A stretch of DNA of 61,879 nt from Gemmatimonadota bacterium. Lineage in GTDB: Bacteria; Gemmatimonadota; Gemmatimonadetes; Longimicrobiales; Gaopeijiaceae. This document shows positions 7,994-16,371 of this stretch, in pieces. The number at the start of each line of letters is the position of its first letter. The first letter of the stretch is position 1. The notes beneath the pieces were generated by a model that saw only the letters and a list, made by a program, of their open reading frames with translations, was not told where the DNA came from and did no database searches. Location: assembly GCA_029863645.1 (NCBI GenBank), contig JAOTVA010000011.1, positions 1 through 61,879 of the forward strand, in the 5' to 3' direction. The position numbers were made by a program, and so were the translations under genes.

Positions 7994-8372
7994 CAGCGGT
8001 GCGCTACGGCGCACATCCGATCACGGCTCGCCGGATACGCCCCCGTTGGGTGCCGTGCGAGGGCAACCCGCGGATCCGGGTCCACTCGACCTGGACCGTA
8101 TCATCCACGAGCGCGTGCGCCTGGGAATCGTGAGCGCGCTCGCGGTGAACGGCTCCCTCACCTTCACGGACTTGAGGGACCTGCTCGGCACGACCGACGG
8201 GAATCTGAGTGCGCACGCCCGTCGACTCGAAGACGCGGGTTACGTGGCGTGCAGCAAGTCCTTCGATGGCCGCACGCCGAGGACGGAGTACGAGCTCACG
8301 GGCCGGGGCCGACGGGAGCTCGATGCCTATCTGGACCATATGGAAGCCATCATCGACGCGACGAGAGAGTAG
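7983..8372 (+). CDS. Winged-helix transcriptional regulator (HTH_34 / MarR-like)
   Basis: A small DNA-binding protein of 129 residues. After a 35-residue polar tail it carries one winged-helix domain: LDRIIHERVRLGIVSAL, then the recognition-helix region TFTDLRDLLGTTDGNLSAHARRLEDAGYV, then a wing containing GRTPRTEYELTGRGRREL. This arrangement is typical of the short one-domain regulators annotated as winged helix DNA-binding proteins in actinobacteria and Gemmatimonadota. No metal or ligand cysteines are visible. It overlaps the preceding membrane-protein gene by 11 bases and precedes uppS by 5 bases, so the three probably form one transcript. Its target is unknown; the cotranscribed membrane protein is the obvious candidate. 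Confidence 0.82.
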   Translation: MAADSGALRRTSDHGSPDTPPLGAVRGQPADPGPLDLDRIIHERVRLGIVSALAVNGSLTFTDLRDLLGTTDGNLSAHARRLEDAGYVACSKSFDGRTPRTEYELTGRGRRELDAYLDHMEAIIDATRE

Positions 8373-8377
8373 GCCAG

Positions 8378-9079
8378 ATGAGTATGCACGTAGCCATCAT
8401 CATGGACGGCAACGGCCGTTGGGCGACGGGCCAGGGGCGCCGGCGCGAGTGGGGACACCGGCGAGGGGCCGAGGCGGTGCGGAGGGTGGTGCGGGCAGCG
8501 CCTGACCTCGGCATCGATGCGTTGACCCTCTACGCATTCTCATCGGACAACTGGAGCAGACCGGCGGCCGAAGTGGGCTTACTTTTTCGGCTCTTCGAGC
8601 GGTATCTGGGACGCGAGGCCGCTGAACTGAAGGAAAACGGTGTGGCCTTGCGCGTCGTTGGCCGACGCGACCGCCTTTCCCCTCAGCTCGTGGCCGCTAT
8701 TGAGCGGGCCGAGTCCGAGACTCGAGGTGGGCAGCGCATGACTCTTCGTGTGGCGGTCGACTACTCGAGCCGCCATGCGTTGTTGGAGGCCGTCCGCAAC
8801 GTCGCGGCGCAGCATGGGCTGGCTGCTGATCGCCCCGACCTGTCGGCCGCGCTCGGCAGGGCGATGCACGCCGGGGGCCCCTCACCCGACGTGGACCTCT
8901 TGATCCGAACCGGGGGCGAGAAACGCCTGAGCGACTTCCTCTTGTGGGAATGCGCCTACGCGGAGCTCCTATTCACGCCGAAGATGTGGCCAGACTATAC
9001 AGGGGAGGATCTCGCGGCGGCGATCCGTGAGTACGCATCCAGGGACCGGCGCTTCGGCAAGGTGAAGTTGGCCGGCTAA
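8378..9079 (+). CDS. uppS: Isoprenyl transferase (undecaprenyl diphosphate synthase)
   Basis: A cis-prenyltransferase that adds isoprene units from isopentenyl diphosphate to make the polyprenyl carrier for peptidoglycan and glycans. Visible motifs are IIMDGNGRWA with catalytic Asp10, GHRRGAEAV, the SSDNWSRP segment, and RTGGEKRLSDFLLWECAYAEL near the C-terminus. Two positions differ from the common form (YSSR for YGGR, SDF for SNF), so product chain length is uncertain. I start it at ATG 8378; a second ATG lies two codons on. In many bacteria uppS is followed by cdsA and dxr. Here it is followed by the convergent ada gene. Confidence 0.93.
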   Translation: MSMHVAIIMDGNGRWATGQGRRREWGHRRGAEAVRRVVRAAPDLGIDALTLYAFSSDNWSRPAAEVGLLFRLFERYLGREAAELKENGVALRVVGRRDRLSPQLVAAIERAESETRGGQRMTLRVAVDYSSRHALLEAVRNVAAQHGLAADRPDLSAALGRAMHAGGPSPDVDLLIRTGGEKRLSDFLLWECAYAELLFTPKMWPDYTGEDLAAAIREYASRDRRFGKVKLAG

Positions 9080-9098
9080 CCGCAGGTCCGACTGGATG

Positions 9099-10148
9099 TT
9101 AGCTCTCCTCTAACTCGAGCAGCCTCTGCTTTCGCCAAAGGCCGCCGCCGTACCCCACCAGCTTGCCTCCAGCGCCGACCACGCGGTGGCAGGGCACCAC
9201 GATTCCCAACGCGTTTGATCCGTTCGCGCGCCCCACGGCGCGCACGGCGCTCGGGCGACCCAGCGCGCGGGCCAACTCGCCATAGCTGCGCGTCTCGCCG
9301 TAAGGGATCTGGCGTAGGGCGGTCCAAACGTCCCTTTGGAAGCCGGTGCCAGGAATGGCGATGGGAAGGTCGAATGCTCGTCGGTCGCCCGCGAAGTACT
9401 CCTCGAGCTCCCGGTGCGTTTGGTCGATCAGGCCATTTCGGCCCGGGACGAATACCGCTCCCATGCGCTGGCGGATTCGCCGGACCTGCGTCGGCAGGGC
9501 CCGACGGTCCACGAACTCCAGCAGGACCAGCACGTCCGCGGAGGCCGCCGCGAGCATGGGCCCCAAGGGCGTGGGCACCCGGCTCACTTCAATGACGAGA
9601 GAACCCTCCAGGTCTGTCGGCGTCGTGCCGAAGTACTGCTTGAAGGCCTCCTGGAATCCGGACAGCGAGTCGTAGCCGGCCTCGAAGGCCGCGCGCCCCA
9701 CGGAGCTCCCACCGCGGACCTGTCCGAGCGCCGAGCCGAGCCTGCGGGCCCGGTGGTAGGCCTGGAACGTCATCCCGTGGTTTCGCTGGAACCACCGCCT
9801 GACCCGCTCGGGGCTCAGGCCGCGGGCGCGGACGTCCTGGTCGGTCCACTTCCTGCGCGGATCCGCTTCGACCGCGTCGAGAAGCGGCTGCAACCACTCA
9901 GGTGGCGCGCCGGCCGGCTCCATGGGGCGGCACCGCTTACACGGGCGAAACCCGGCAAGCAAGGCGTCGTGCGGCGATCCGAAGAAGGAAAGGTTTTCGC
10001 GGCGGGGCTTCTTCGCGGGACAGGTGGGACGACAGAAGATGCCCGTCGTGCTCACACCGGTTACGAAGACGCCGTCGAAGGTCGTGTCGCGCCGGAGGAA
10101 CGCCTCCAGCATGACAGCCTGTGTCGGGAGTTGGGTTGTCGTGTTCAT
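9099..10148 (-). CDS. ada: Ada: bifunctional DNA repair methyltransferase / transcription activator
   Basis: Removes methyl groups from methylphosphotriesters and O6-methylguanine and activates the adaptive response. Domain order is the standard one. The N-terminal zinc domain has Cys39, Cys43, Cys70 and Cys73 (Cys39 would accept the phosphotriester methyl). An AraC-type HTH region follows (about 85-190), then the RNase-H-like/ATL region and the O6-alkyltransferase site PCHRVV with Cys320. The spacing closely matches E. coli Ada. I prefer the ATG at 10148 because it opens directly into MNTTTQL; a GTG at 10184 would add 12 residues. It is divergent from the large regulator gene, with two palindromes between them. 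Confidence 0.95.
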   Translation of the reverse strand: MNTTTQLPTQAVMLEAFLRRDTTFDGVFVTGVSTTGIFCRPTCPAKKPRRENLSFFGSPHDALLAGFRPCKRCRPMEPAGAPPEWLQPLLDAVEADPRRKWTDQDVRARGLSPERVRRWFQRNHGMTFQAYHRARRLGSALGQVRGGSSVGRAAFEAGYDSLSGFQEAFKQYFGTTPTDLEGSLVIEVSRVPTPLGPMLAAASADVLVLLEFVDRRALPTQVRRIRQRMGAVFVPGRNGLIDQTHRELEEYFAGDRRAFDLPIAIPGTGFQRDVWTALRQIPYGETRSYGELARALGRPSAVRAVGRANGSNALGIVVPCHRVVGAGGKLVGYGGGLWRKQRLLELEES

Positions 10149-10210
10149 GCGGGCAATGTGGGCTGGGCTCCCTCGACGCTCCACCGCAATTCGGACACTG
10201 AATTCTGAGC

Positions 10211-10258
10211 GTAGCGCTACTACATGGACAGCCCGGTCTACGTCATCCGACGTAGACC
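10211..10258. promoter_or_regulatory. Two palindromes between ada and the LuxR-type regulator (candidate operators)
   Basis: GTAGCGCTAC (10211-10220) is a perfect 10-base palindrome. At 10235-10258, GGTCTACGTC and GACGTAGACC form perfect 10-base arms with a 4-base centre. Both lie in the shared upstream region of the two divergent genes, where operators for either regulator would be expected. Which protein binds is unknown. Confidence 0.45.
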
Positions 10259-10433
10259 GCCGCGCGTAGAGGGAACGCAGGTTTCAATCGTACCCCCTCC
10301 TGGAGCTTTCTACGTGCCCGGCGAAGCCCAATTCGGTGACCGAATCCTCAATCGTCTCGCGCCGGAGTGCGGGGAGCCTGTCGCGTGCCTAGCTTCTCGT
10401 CCCGGACCCAACACGCCAAGAACGGTGAGGCGC

Positions 10434-13400
10434 ATGAGCAGCTTCGGCTCAGCACATACACCGACGTCCTCGAACGGGGGGCGTCTCGAGGGCCCGCTGC
10501 CCCTCGTCGGTCGGACGAGAGAGTTGGCCTCCCTCGAGGAGCTGATGGAAGGGAGGGGCGACAGAACGTCCGTAGTCATCCTGGCCGGAGAAGGGGGCGT
10601 CGGGAAGTCGCGCCTCGCGCTCGAACTCGGGGAGCGAGCGGGGCGGCGGGGTTGGAGAGTGACGTTCGGACGAGCCTTCCCCGTCGAGGCTGGCGTACCC
10701 TACGCGCTTTTCGCGGACGCGTTCATGCCGATCCTTCGCTCGATGGATGCCAACGCGCTGACGGTCCTGAGCCGGGGAGGCGAGGCCGAGCTGCGCTACC
10801 TCTTCCCTGCACTCGGACATGGTGAAGAGCCCGCCGACGTCGGGGCGGATCCGGACGAGTTTCGCACCCGCCTCATGTGGAACTTCGCCGAGTTCCTGAA
10901 GAGCTATGCGACGCGGGAACCCCTCCTCTGTGTGCTCGAAGACCTACAGTGGGCGGACGAATCTTCGCTCCAGCTCCTGCACTTCCTGGCGCGCCAGGTG
11001 ACTGGCCATCGCATCCTGATCGTATGCACGTACAACGACACGCAGCGCGATCAAAGTCTGGAACTGGTGCGAACCGAGCGCTCGCTCGTGTCCTTGGGCG
11101 TCGGAGAGATCCGGCGGCTCGAGCCGCTCACCCTGGAGCAAGTGAGCGAGCTCGTGCACCTCACGTTCGGCGTCGACGCGGAGGTCGTGCGCGAGTTCGC
11201 CGCGCTCCTCTTCGGTTGGACCCGGGGGAATCCGTTCTTCTTGGAGGAGATCCTCAAGTCGCTCATCGCGAGCGGCCGCCTCAGCCGACACGCCGGCGCC
11301 TGGACCGGTTGGGACGCATCAGACTTCGGCCTGCCCGGATCAGTGCGCGACGCCGTGATTACCCGCGTGGGAGCGACGTCCGAAAACGCCCAGGCCGTCG
11401 CAGAGCTGACCGCAATCGTCGGTGCGAGGGCCCGCTATCCACTTCTCGCATCAATCAGCGGGCTCCCTGAGGATCAGCTCCTGGGCGCACTCGAGGAGCT
11501 ATGTGCGGCACGCATCTTGGACGAGCGTACGGAGTCCGGTACGGTCGTCTACGACTTCACCCATCCGCTCGTCCGTCAGACGCTCTACAACGAGTTCGGG
11601 CTGCAGCGCGCCCGCATGTTGCATGGCGTCGTCGCCGAGGCGATGGAAAGCTTCTACGCCGACCGGGCACTCGAGCATGCGGACGAGCTGGCGTTCCACT
11701 TCCAGCGAACCGACGCAACTCAGCTGAGAGCCAAGGCCGCGATCTATCTTGCCGCCGCCGGCCGTGCTGCCCTGGACCGACGCGCAGATCACGAGGCAGT
11801 GAGCTATCTACGCGCCGCTTTGGACCGCGCCGAAGCCACTGACGAGAGTGGCGCTGGGCTGAAAATGGACCTGGTTCCACGGCTCGCGCGCGCCTACCAG
11901 CACCTGGGCGACTTCGAACAGGCCGCATCACTCTGGGCCAGCGCCCTCGACCAAGCGAGCGACGACGGGGCGGAGCAAGCGAGCCTCCGCAGAGCGCTCG
12001 GAATGGCTCACTTCTGGTGCGGCCGCCACGCCGAGGCCCAGGAACATTTCGACGCCGGGCTCGTCGCCGCGGAGCGGGCCGGCGATCGGACCGGCGAGAT
12101 CCGCCTGAGGGTCGCCAAGGCGCACGTTCTCGAAGAGCTCGGGCGGGGCGGTGTCGCCATGGACACCCTCGCTCCGGCTCTGCCTCTCGCAGAGGAGCTG
12201 GCGGATCCTGGGCAGCTCGCGCGCGTACACCGCGCGCTGGCCCTCCTGCACCTTTGGGTCGGGCCGCCGGACCGAGCACGCACGCACGCGGAGCACGCGA
12301 TCGAGCTGGCGCGGCAGATCGGTGATACGTCGGTGGAATTCTGGGCCCGTTGGGTACTCGTGGTGCTCGAGAGCATGCGTGGCGACACGGCCGGAATGAG
12401 CGACGCGGTCGACCAGGTGAACGCGCTTGCAGATAAGGCTCGCTCACCTGCACTCCGGCTCTGGACGGCCGACATGTCCATCGAGCTGGCGTACTTCCGC
12501 GGCGAATGGGACCGGGCGATCTCCATAGGGAGCAATGCCATTGCCCTGGCGCGGAACCTGAACCAGCGCACTCTGCTCCCGAGGCTTCTGGTGTGGACCT
12601 CGCACATCTATCTCGGGCGGGGCCAGGTCGACGCGGCGAAGAAGCTGCTCGACGAGGCGATCCAAGTATCAGGTATCAACGAGCCGGATGCGTCAGTCGA
12701 CGTGCACCAGGTCGTGCCGGTCTACACCGGGTGGGCCTACTACCTGGTCGGCTTGGGTGACTACGATGAAGCGATCGAGATGGCGGAACGGGGCCTCGAG
12801 ATCGCCGAGGGGACCGGGTACACGCTCTGGGCAATGCACCGACTGTTGCCCATCCTGGCGGAGGCATATCTGTGGGCCGGGAAGATCGACGAGGCCGCGA
12901 AGGTTGGAGAGCGCATCCGACAGCACTCGAATCGCCTCGACCACAAGCTCGGACATGCCTGGGCCGATTCCTGCGAGGCCCTGGTCATGTGGAAGAGGGG
13001 AGATCCGGCCGGAGCGATCTCTCTCATGCGCACCGCCGCCGAGGCACTCGAGGAAATCCCGATGCTCTGGGACTCGGCACGCATCAGGCGGCAAATGGCG
13101 GGGCGCATGGCCGACGTGGGGGCCACCGACGAGGCCGCGCTCGAACTCAAGCGGGTGCACGAGATCTTCGTGACGTTGGGCGCCGAACTCGAGCTCGAGA
13201 AGGCCCGCATGCAGTTTCGCGAGATCGGACAGCGCCCCCCGCCCAAGGGGTCGGGCGAGGGCGTCGCCGGCCTGACCGCCAGGGAGCTGGAAGTGGCCCA
13301 TCTGGTTGCGCGCAGGATGTCGAACAAGGCCATCGGTAAGGAGCTCGGGATGGCGCCGCGGACGGCGAGCACCCACCTGTCGAACATCTATCAGAAGCTC

Positions 13401-13451
13401 GGCATCGCGTCGCGGGGAGAGCTTGCGGACCTGATCCGTGGGATCGACTAG
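10434..13451 (+). CDS. Large ATPase LuxR-family regulator (LAL/MalT-like)
   Basis: A 1005-residue signal-transduction regulator. It has an AAA-type ATPase with Walker A GEGGVGKS (residues 52-59) and Walker B LLCVLED followed by LQWAD (164-174). A long helical TPR-like middle (about 450-930) follows, rich in A/L/E repeats such as DEAIEMAERGLEIAEGTGY. The C-terminal LuxR helix-turn-helix is LTARELEVAHLVARRMSNKAIGKELGMAPRTASTHL. This is the STAND/LAL layout, in which an inducer bound by the repeats triggers ATP-dependent oligomerisation and DNA binding. The start is ATG 10434, preceded by GGTGAGG; the open frame extends to 10224 without motifs. It is a single gene. The ligand and regulon are unknown. 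Confidence 0.88.
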   Translation: MSSFGSAHTPTSSNGGRLEGPLPLVGRTRELASLEELMEGRGDRTSVVILAGEGGVGKSRLALELGERAGRRGWRVTFGRAFPVEAGVPYALFADAFMPILRSMDANALTVLSRGGEAELRYLFPALGHGEEPADVGADPDEFRTRLMWNFAEFLKSYATREPLLCVLEDLQWADESSLQLLHFLARQVTGHRILIVCTYNDTQRDQSLELVRTERSLVSLGVGEIRRLEPLTLEQVSELVHLTFGVDAEVVREFAALLFGWTRGNPFFLEEILKSLIASGRLSRHAGAWTGWDASDFGLPGSVRDAVITRVGATSENAQAVAELTAIVGARARYPLLASISGLPEDQLLGALEELCAARILDERTESGTVVYDFTHPLVRQTLYNEFGLQRARMLHGVVAEAMESFYADRALEHADELAFHFQRTDATQLRAKAAIYLAAAGRAALDRRADHEAVSYLRAALDRAEATDESGAGLKMDLVPRLARAYQHLGDFEQAASLWASALDQASDDGAEQASLRRALGMAHFWCGRHAEAQEHFDAGLVAAERAGDRTGEIRLRVAKAHVLEELGRGGVAMDTLAPALPLAEELADPGQLARVHRALALLHLWVGPPDRARTHAEHAIELARQIGDTSVEFWARWVLVVLESMRGDTAGMSDAVDQVNALADKARSPALRLWTADMSIELAYFRGEWDRAISIGSNAIALARNLNQRTLLPRLLVWTSHIYLGRGQVDAAKKLLDEAIQVSGINEPDASVDVHQVVPVYTGWAYYLVGLGDYDEAIEMAERGLEIAEGTGYTLWAMHRLLPILAEAYLWAGKIDEAAKVGERIRQHSNRLDHKLGHAWADSCEALVMWKRGDPAGAISLMRTAAEALEEIPMLWDSARIRRQMAGRMADVGATDEAALELKRVHEIFVTLGAELELEKARMQFREIGQRPPPKGSGEGVAGLTARELEVAHLVARRMSNKAIGKELGMAPRTASTHLSNIYQKLGIASRGELADLIRGID

Positions 13452-13475
13452 CATTCGCTAGGCCTAGGCCGGGTT

Positions 13476-13488
13476 GCCCCTCCGGGGC
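13476..13488 (+). terminator. Possible terminator hairpin after the LuxR-type regulator
   Basis: GCCCC, three bases, GGGGC. A CTTTT run follows eleven bases later, too far for a textbook intrinsic terminator. It sits between the regulator stop and the thioesterase start, which supports a transcript end here only weakly. Confidence 0.3.
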
Positions 13489-13508
13489 GCGGGGCGATCT
13501 TTTCGGCC

Positions 13509-13946
13509 ATGACCTCACCCGGAGGGGCGGTTCCGGTCGCCCAGACCGTTATCACGGTGCGCACCCCCGAGCTGGATTCATTCGGGCACGTCAATCATGC
13601 CGTGTTCCTGAACTATCTCGAGCACGCCCGCTTCCTCGCACTAGAGGAGGCGGGCTTCGCGTGGTCGAGCCTGGACGAGGAAGGGTGGCAGATCTTCGTC
13701 GTCCGCATCGAGGTCGACTACTTGGCCGAAGCCAATCGGGGCCAGGAGCTCCTGATCCGGACGTGGGCCGAGTCGTTCAGACGGACCACAATGGTGCTCG
13801 GACAGGAGATCGTGCGGGCAGATGATCCGAACAGGGTGGTCACACGGGCCTGCGTGACGGCCGTTTGGATCGGGCCGGGCGGACGCCCCATGCGCGTTCC
13901 GGAGCACGTCCGCGTGGGGTTATCATCGGGGACGAGGAAAGGGTGA
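13509..13946 (+). CDS. Acyl-CoA thioesterase, hotdog fold (4HBT/YbgC type)
   Basis: A 145-residue single hotdog domain that hydrolyses acyl-CoA or acyl-ACP thioesters. The N-terminal block ELDSFGHVNHAVFLNYLEHAR carries the 4-hydroxybenzoyl-CoA thioesterase signature: the catalytic-type Asp before GHVN, then the Y/E of the long helix. The central strand block (IEVDYLAEANRGQELLIRTWAE) is also typical. No transit or signal peptide is present. The last four bases overlap the start of the phosphopantetheinyl transferase gene (GTGA). The pair suggests a role in acyl-carrier metabolism, with the thioesterase releasing or editing acyl chains; this is inference from context. Confidence 0.87.
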   Translation: MTSPGGAVPVAQTVITVRTPELDSFGHVNHAVFLNYLEHARFLALEEAGFAWSSLDEEGWQIFVVRIEVDYLAEANRGQELLIRTWAESFRRTTMVLGQEIVRADDPNRVVTRACVTAVWIGPGGRPMRVPEHVRVGLSSGTRKG

Positions 13947-14686
13947 GCGCAATCTTCGTCGGGAACGACGTCGTCGACCTCGGAGAGCCCCGCACCGAGG
14001 GCCGTGCCGCGGACGACCGCTTCGTGGACCGGGTCTTCGACCCCGAGGAGCGGGTAGCGATCCGTGGCGCTTCGGATGGCGACCTGGAGCTCTGGGCCCG
14101 GTGGGCCGCCAAGGAGACCGGCTTCAAGGTGATCTCCAAGTTGCTCGGCGCCCCACCCCTGTTCGTGCATCGCGCGTTCAAGGTGGAATGGACCGATACG
14201 GTCGATCCAGAAGAGTCAGACGCGTCTGCCGTGGTCCGACGAGGCAGGGTCACGTACGAAGGGCTCGAGGCGCGCGTGGTCGTAAGGCTCTGCCCGGGGG
14301 CTGTTCACGCCGTAGGCTTCGGCGCCCCGGGTGGGCCGCCTGAGCGCGTCTCGCTCCATCGACACTTGGCGCCCTTGGACGATCCGGACCGCCCCTGGGC
14401 CGGCCCCCTCGAAGCGCTCGAGATGCAGCTCAGCGAACGGGAGCGGGACGCCGTGTATTCCCTGCATTCAGCAGCGGTACGGCTCGGCGCGCGCGCTGAC
14501 TTGGCACGAGCGCTTGCGGTCGGCGAGGAGCGACTCGAAATCGTCTGTGACCCCGGGCCGACCGGTCAGAGGCCACCGCGTGTGTTTCTCGATGGCGAAC
14601 GGGCCGCGGCGGACGTGTCACTCTCTCACGATGGCCGGTGGATCGCATGGGTACTGTGGACGGACCATCAGACGGAGAACCGATGA
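13943..14686 (+). CDS. 4'-phosphopantetheinyl transferase superfamily protein
   Basis: Attaches phosphopantetheine from CoA to a carrier protein serine. The 247-residue protein has the two halves of the Sfp/AcpS pseudo-dimer: FVGNDVVDL at the N-terminus (magnesium-binding Asp) and WAAKETGFKVISK near residues 53-65, which is the W/F-x-x-KE-x3-K signature. Near the end, DVSLSHDGRWIAWVL matches the SxSHs strand. The start is GTG 13943, overlapping the thioesterase stop and preceded by GAGGAAAGG. It ends in an ATGA overlap with pyrE. The carrier protein is not encoded here. The overlap with an unrelated pyrimidine gene indicates cotranscription, not shared function. Confidence 0.87.
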   Translation: MSAIFVGNDVVDLGEPRTEGRAADDRFVDRVFDPEERVAIRGASDGDLELWARWAAKETGFKVISKLLGAPPLFVHRAFKVEWTDTVDPEESDASAVVRRGRVTYEGLEARVVVRLCPGAVHAVGFGAPGGPPERVSLHRHLAPLDDPDRPWAGPLEALEMQLSERERDAVYSLHSAAVRLGARADLARALAVGEERLEIVCDPGPTGQRPPRVFLDGERAAADVSLSHDGRWIAWVLWTDHQTENR

Positions 14687-15249
14687 CGGAGCGTGAACGA
14701 CTGAAGGCCCTGCTCGTTGAGCGCTCGGTGCGACTGGGCGACTTCACTTTGGCCAGCGGGTCGAAGTCCGATTACTACATCGACGCGCGCACGACCACGA
14801 TGAGCGCCGAGGGTCAGCTGCTCGTCGGACTCGTGGCGTATGAGGCCATCCTCGAGAGCGGTCTTTCACCCACCCACATCGGCGGTCTGACGATGGGGGC
14901 CGATCCCGTCACGTATGCGATCGCACACAGGAGCAGCCTCGAGGGCAACGCCATGGACGGCTTCTCCGTGCGCAAACGCGCGAAGGATCACGGAACCGGA
15001 CAGCAGATCGAGGGAGGGCTTCCGCAGAAGGCGCGCTGCCTCATCGTTGAGGACACGATGACGACCGGCCGGAGTTCCATGGAAGCAGTCGGAGCCGTGC
15101 GAGCGCACGGAGCACGCATCGTTGGAGTACTGTGTCTCGTGAACCGATCCGAGGCCGCCCAAGAATTCTATGAGGGGCAGGGCATGACGTTGCTTTCGCT
15201 CTTCACCGGAGAAGAACTCGTCGAGGCCGCCCGCGCGGCGGCGGGCTGA
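14683..15249 (+). CDS. pyrE: Orotate phosphoribosyltransferase
   Basis: Converts orotate plus PRPP to orotidine 5'-phosphate in UMP synthesis, in the cytoplasm. The 188-residue protein carries LASGSKSDYYIDAR near residues 21-34 (substrate loop) and the PRPP-binding motif CLIVEDTMTTGRSSMEAV near 120-137. A lysine-rich mobile loop region (RKRAKDHGTGQQIEG) precedes it. The start is ATG 14683 within an ATGA overlap with the upstream gene; an earlier in-frame start at 14638 would lie inside that gene and adds nothing conserved. Convergent dnaN follows after 15 bases. Confidence 0.95.
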   Translation: MTERERLKALLVERSVRLGDFTLASGSKSDYYIDARTTTMSAEGQLLVGLVAYEAILESGLSPTHIGGLTMGADPVTYAIAHRSSLEGNAMDGFSVRKRAKDHGTGQQIEGGLPQKARCLIVEDTMTTGRSSMEAVGAVRAHGARIVGVLCLVNRSEAAQEFYEGQGMTLLSLFTGEELVEAARAAAG

Positions 15250-15264
15250 CGTTTCCCCGGCGGG

Positions 15265-16371
15265 TCAGTCCAGCAGGCGCAGCGGCATCACTAGGCAGAG
15301 GTACTCGGGTACATCCTCGCCAACTGGCTCCACCGTGGCCGCTCGCTCGGGCGCCTTGAACGCCACCTTCACCTCGTCCGACGGCATGTAACGCAGCACC
15401 TCGAGGAGGTAGTGGGCATTGAACCCTATCTCGAGCTCCTCGCCGTCGTAGCCGATCTCCAACTCGTCGTGTCCCTCACCGAGGTCTGGAGTCAGAACGT
15501 TCAGGTGCACCCTGTTCGGCTCGAACTTGAGCCGTATCCTGTGCGTCTGGTCCGAGGCCACCACCGCCATCCGGCGCACGGCAGACTCGAGTGACTTCTT
15601 ATCGATCGTAGCGAACTTGTCGTTGTCGCGGGGGATGACTTGGTCGTAGTTCGGATAAGTCCCCTCGATGAGACGAGTGTACACCTCTGTCGAGGCAGCT
15701 TTGAAGCCCAGGTGGTTGTCGCTGCGTGCTACCTGAATCTCGTCGCCGTCCTTGAAGAGGCGTTGGACTTGGCTGAGAGCGGAAGGCGGCACGATGAAGT
15801 CGGCCGAAGGGGTTCCGGTGGCGGCGACTTTGACGCCCATCCGGGCGAGTCGGTGCCCGTTCGTCGCGACCATCTTCATTTCGCCGTCGCGCAACTCCCA
15901 AAGTACACCGTTCAGGATAGGGCGACTTTCCTCTGTGGATACCGCAAATGACGTGTGGTGGATCAGTCCTTGGAGGGCCTTGCCCGAAACCGTGAGGCCG
16001 TCAGAGAAATCCACTTCGGCCAACGTGGGGAACTCGTCGGCGGGAAGGCCATTCAGCTTGAAGCGACTGCGCCCGCACTTGAGTTCGATCTGGTCGCCTC
16101 TGGTCGTCACCTCGACGGGTTCGTCGGGGAGCTCACGAGCGATCTCCTGCAGCTTCTTGCCGGGTGCCGTCAGACTTCCTGCTTCCTTCACATCGGCGAG
16201 CACCTTCACACGGACGGCAACATCCAGATCGGTACCGCTCATCCACACACCATCCTCCTTGGCTTCGAAGAGGATGTTCGACAGCACCGGCAAGGTGGTC
16301 TTCGAGGGGATGCTGGCTGAAACAGCCGCGAGACCTGCGTGAAGATTTTGCCGGGTAATCGTGAAATTCAT
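15265..16371 (-). CDS. dnaN: DNA polymerase III beta subunit (sliding clamp)
   Basis: Forms the ring that tethers DNA polymerase III to DNA. The 368-residue protein has three clamp domains of about 120 residues. It opens with MNFTITRQNLHAGLAAVSASIPSK and ends in EYLCLVMPLRLLD, the usual clamp end with the MPL/R hydrophobic binding-cleft strand. The length is normal for the family. It is read from the same strand as dnaA, 254 bases downstream of it, with the candidate origin in between. A promoter for dnaN within that gap is likely but not clearly visible. Confidence 0.97.
   Translation of the reverse strand: MNFTITRQNLHAGLAAVSASIPSKTTLPVLSNILFEAKEDGVWMSGTDLDVAVRVKVLADVKEAGSLTAPGKKLQEIARELPDEPVEVTTRGDQIELKCGRSRFKLNGLPADEFPTLAEVDFSDGLTVSGKALQGLIHHTSFAVSTEESRPILNGVLWELRDGEMKMVATNGHRLARMGVKVAATGTPSADFIVPPSALSQVQRLFKDGDEIQVARSDNHLGFKAASTEVYTRLIEGTYPNYDQVIPRDNDKFATIDKKSLESAVRRMAVVASDQTHRIRLKFEPNRVHLNVLTPDLGEGHDELEIGYDGEELEIGFNAHYLLEVLRYMPSDEVKVAFKAPERAATVEPVGEDVPEYLCLVMPLRLLD

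Noticed and set aside
9075-9103. Inverted GCTAAC / GTTAGC between uppS and ada as terminator
   Set aside because: Six-base arms with a 17-base loop and no U-tract; too weak to list.
13458-13467. Palindrome CTAGGCCTAG after the LuxR-type regulator gene
   Set aside because: It lies just after a stop codon, has no repeat partner and no link to a promoter.
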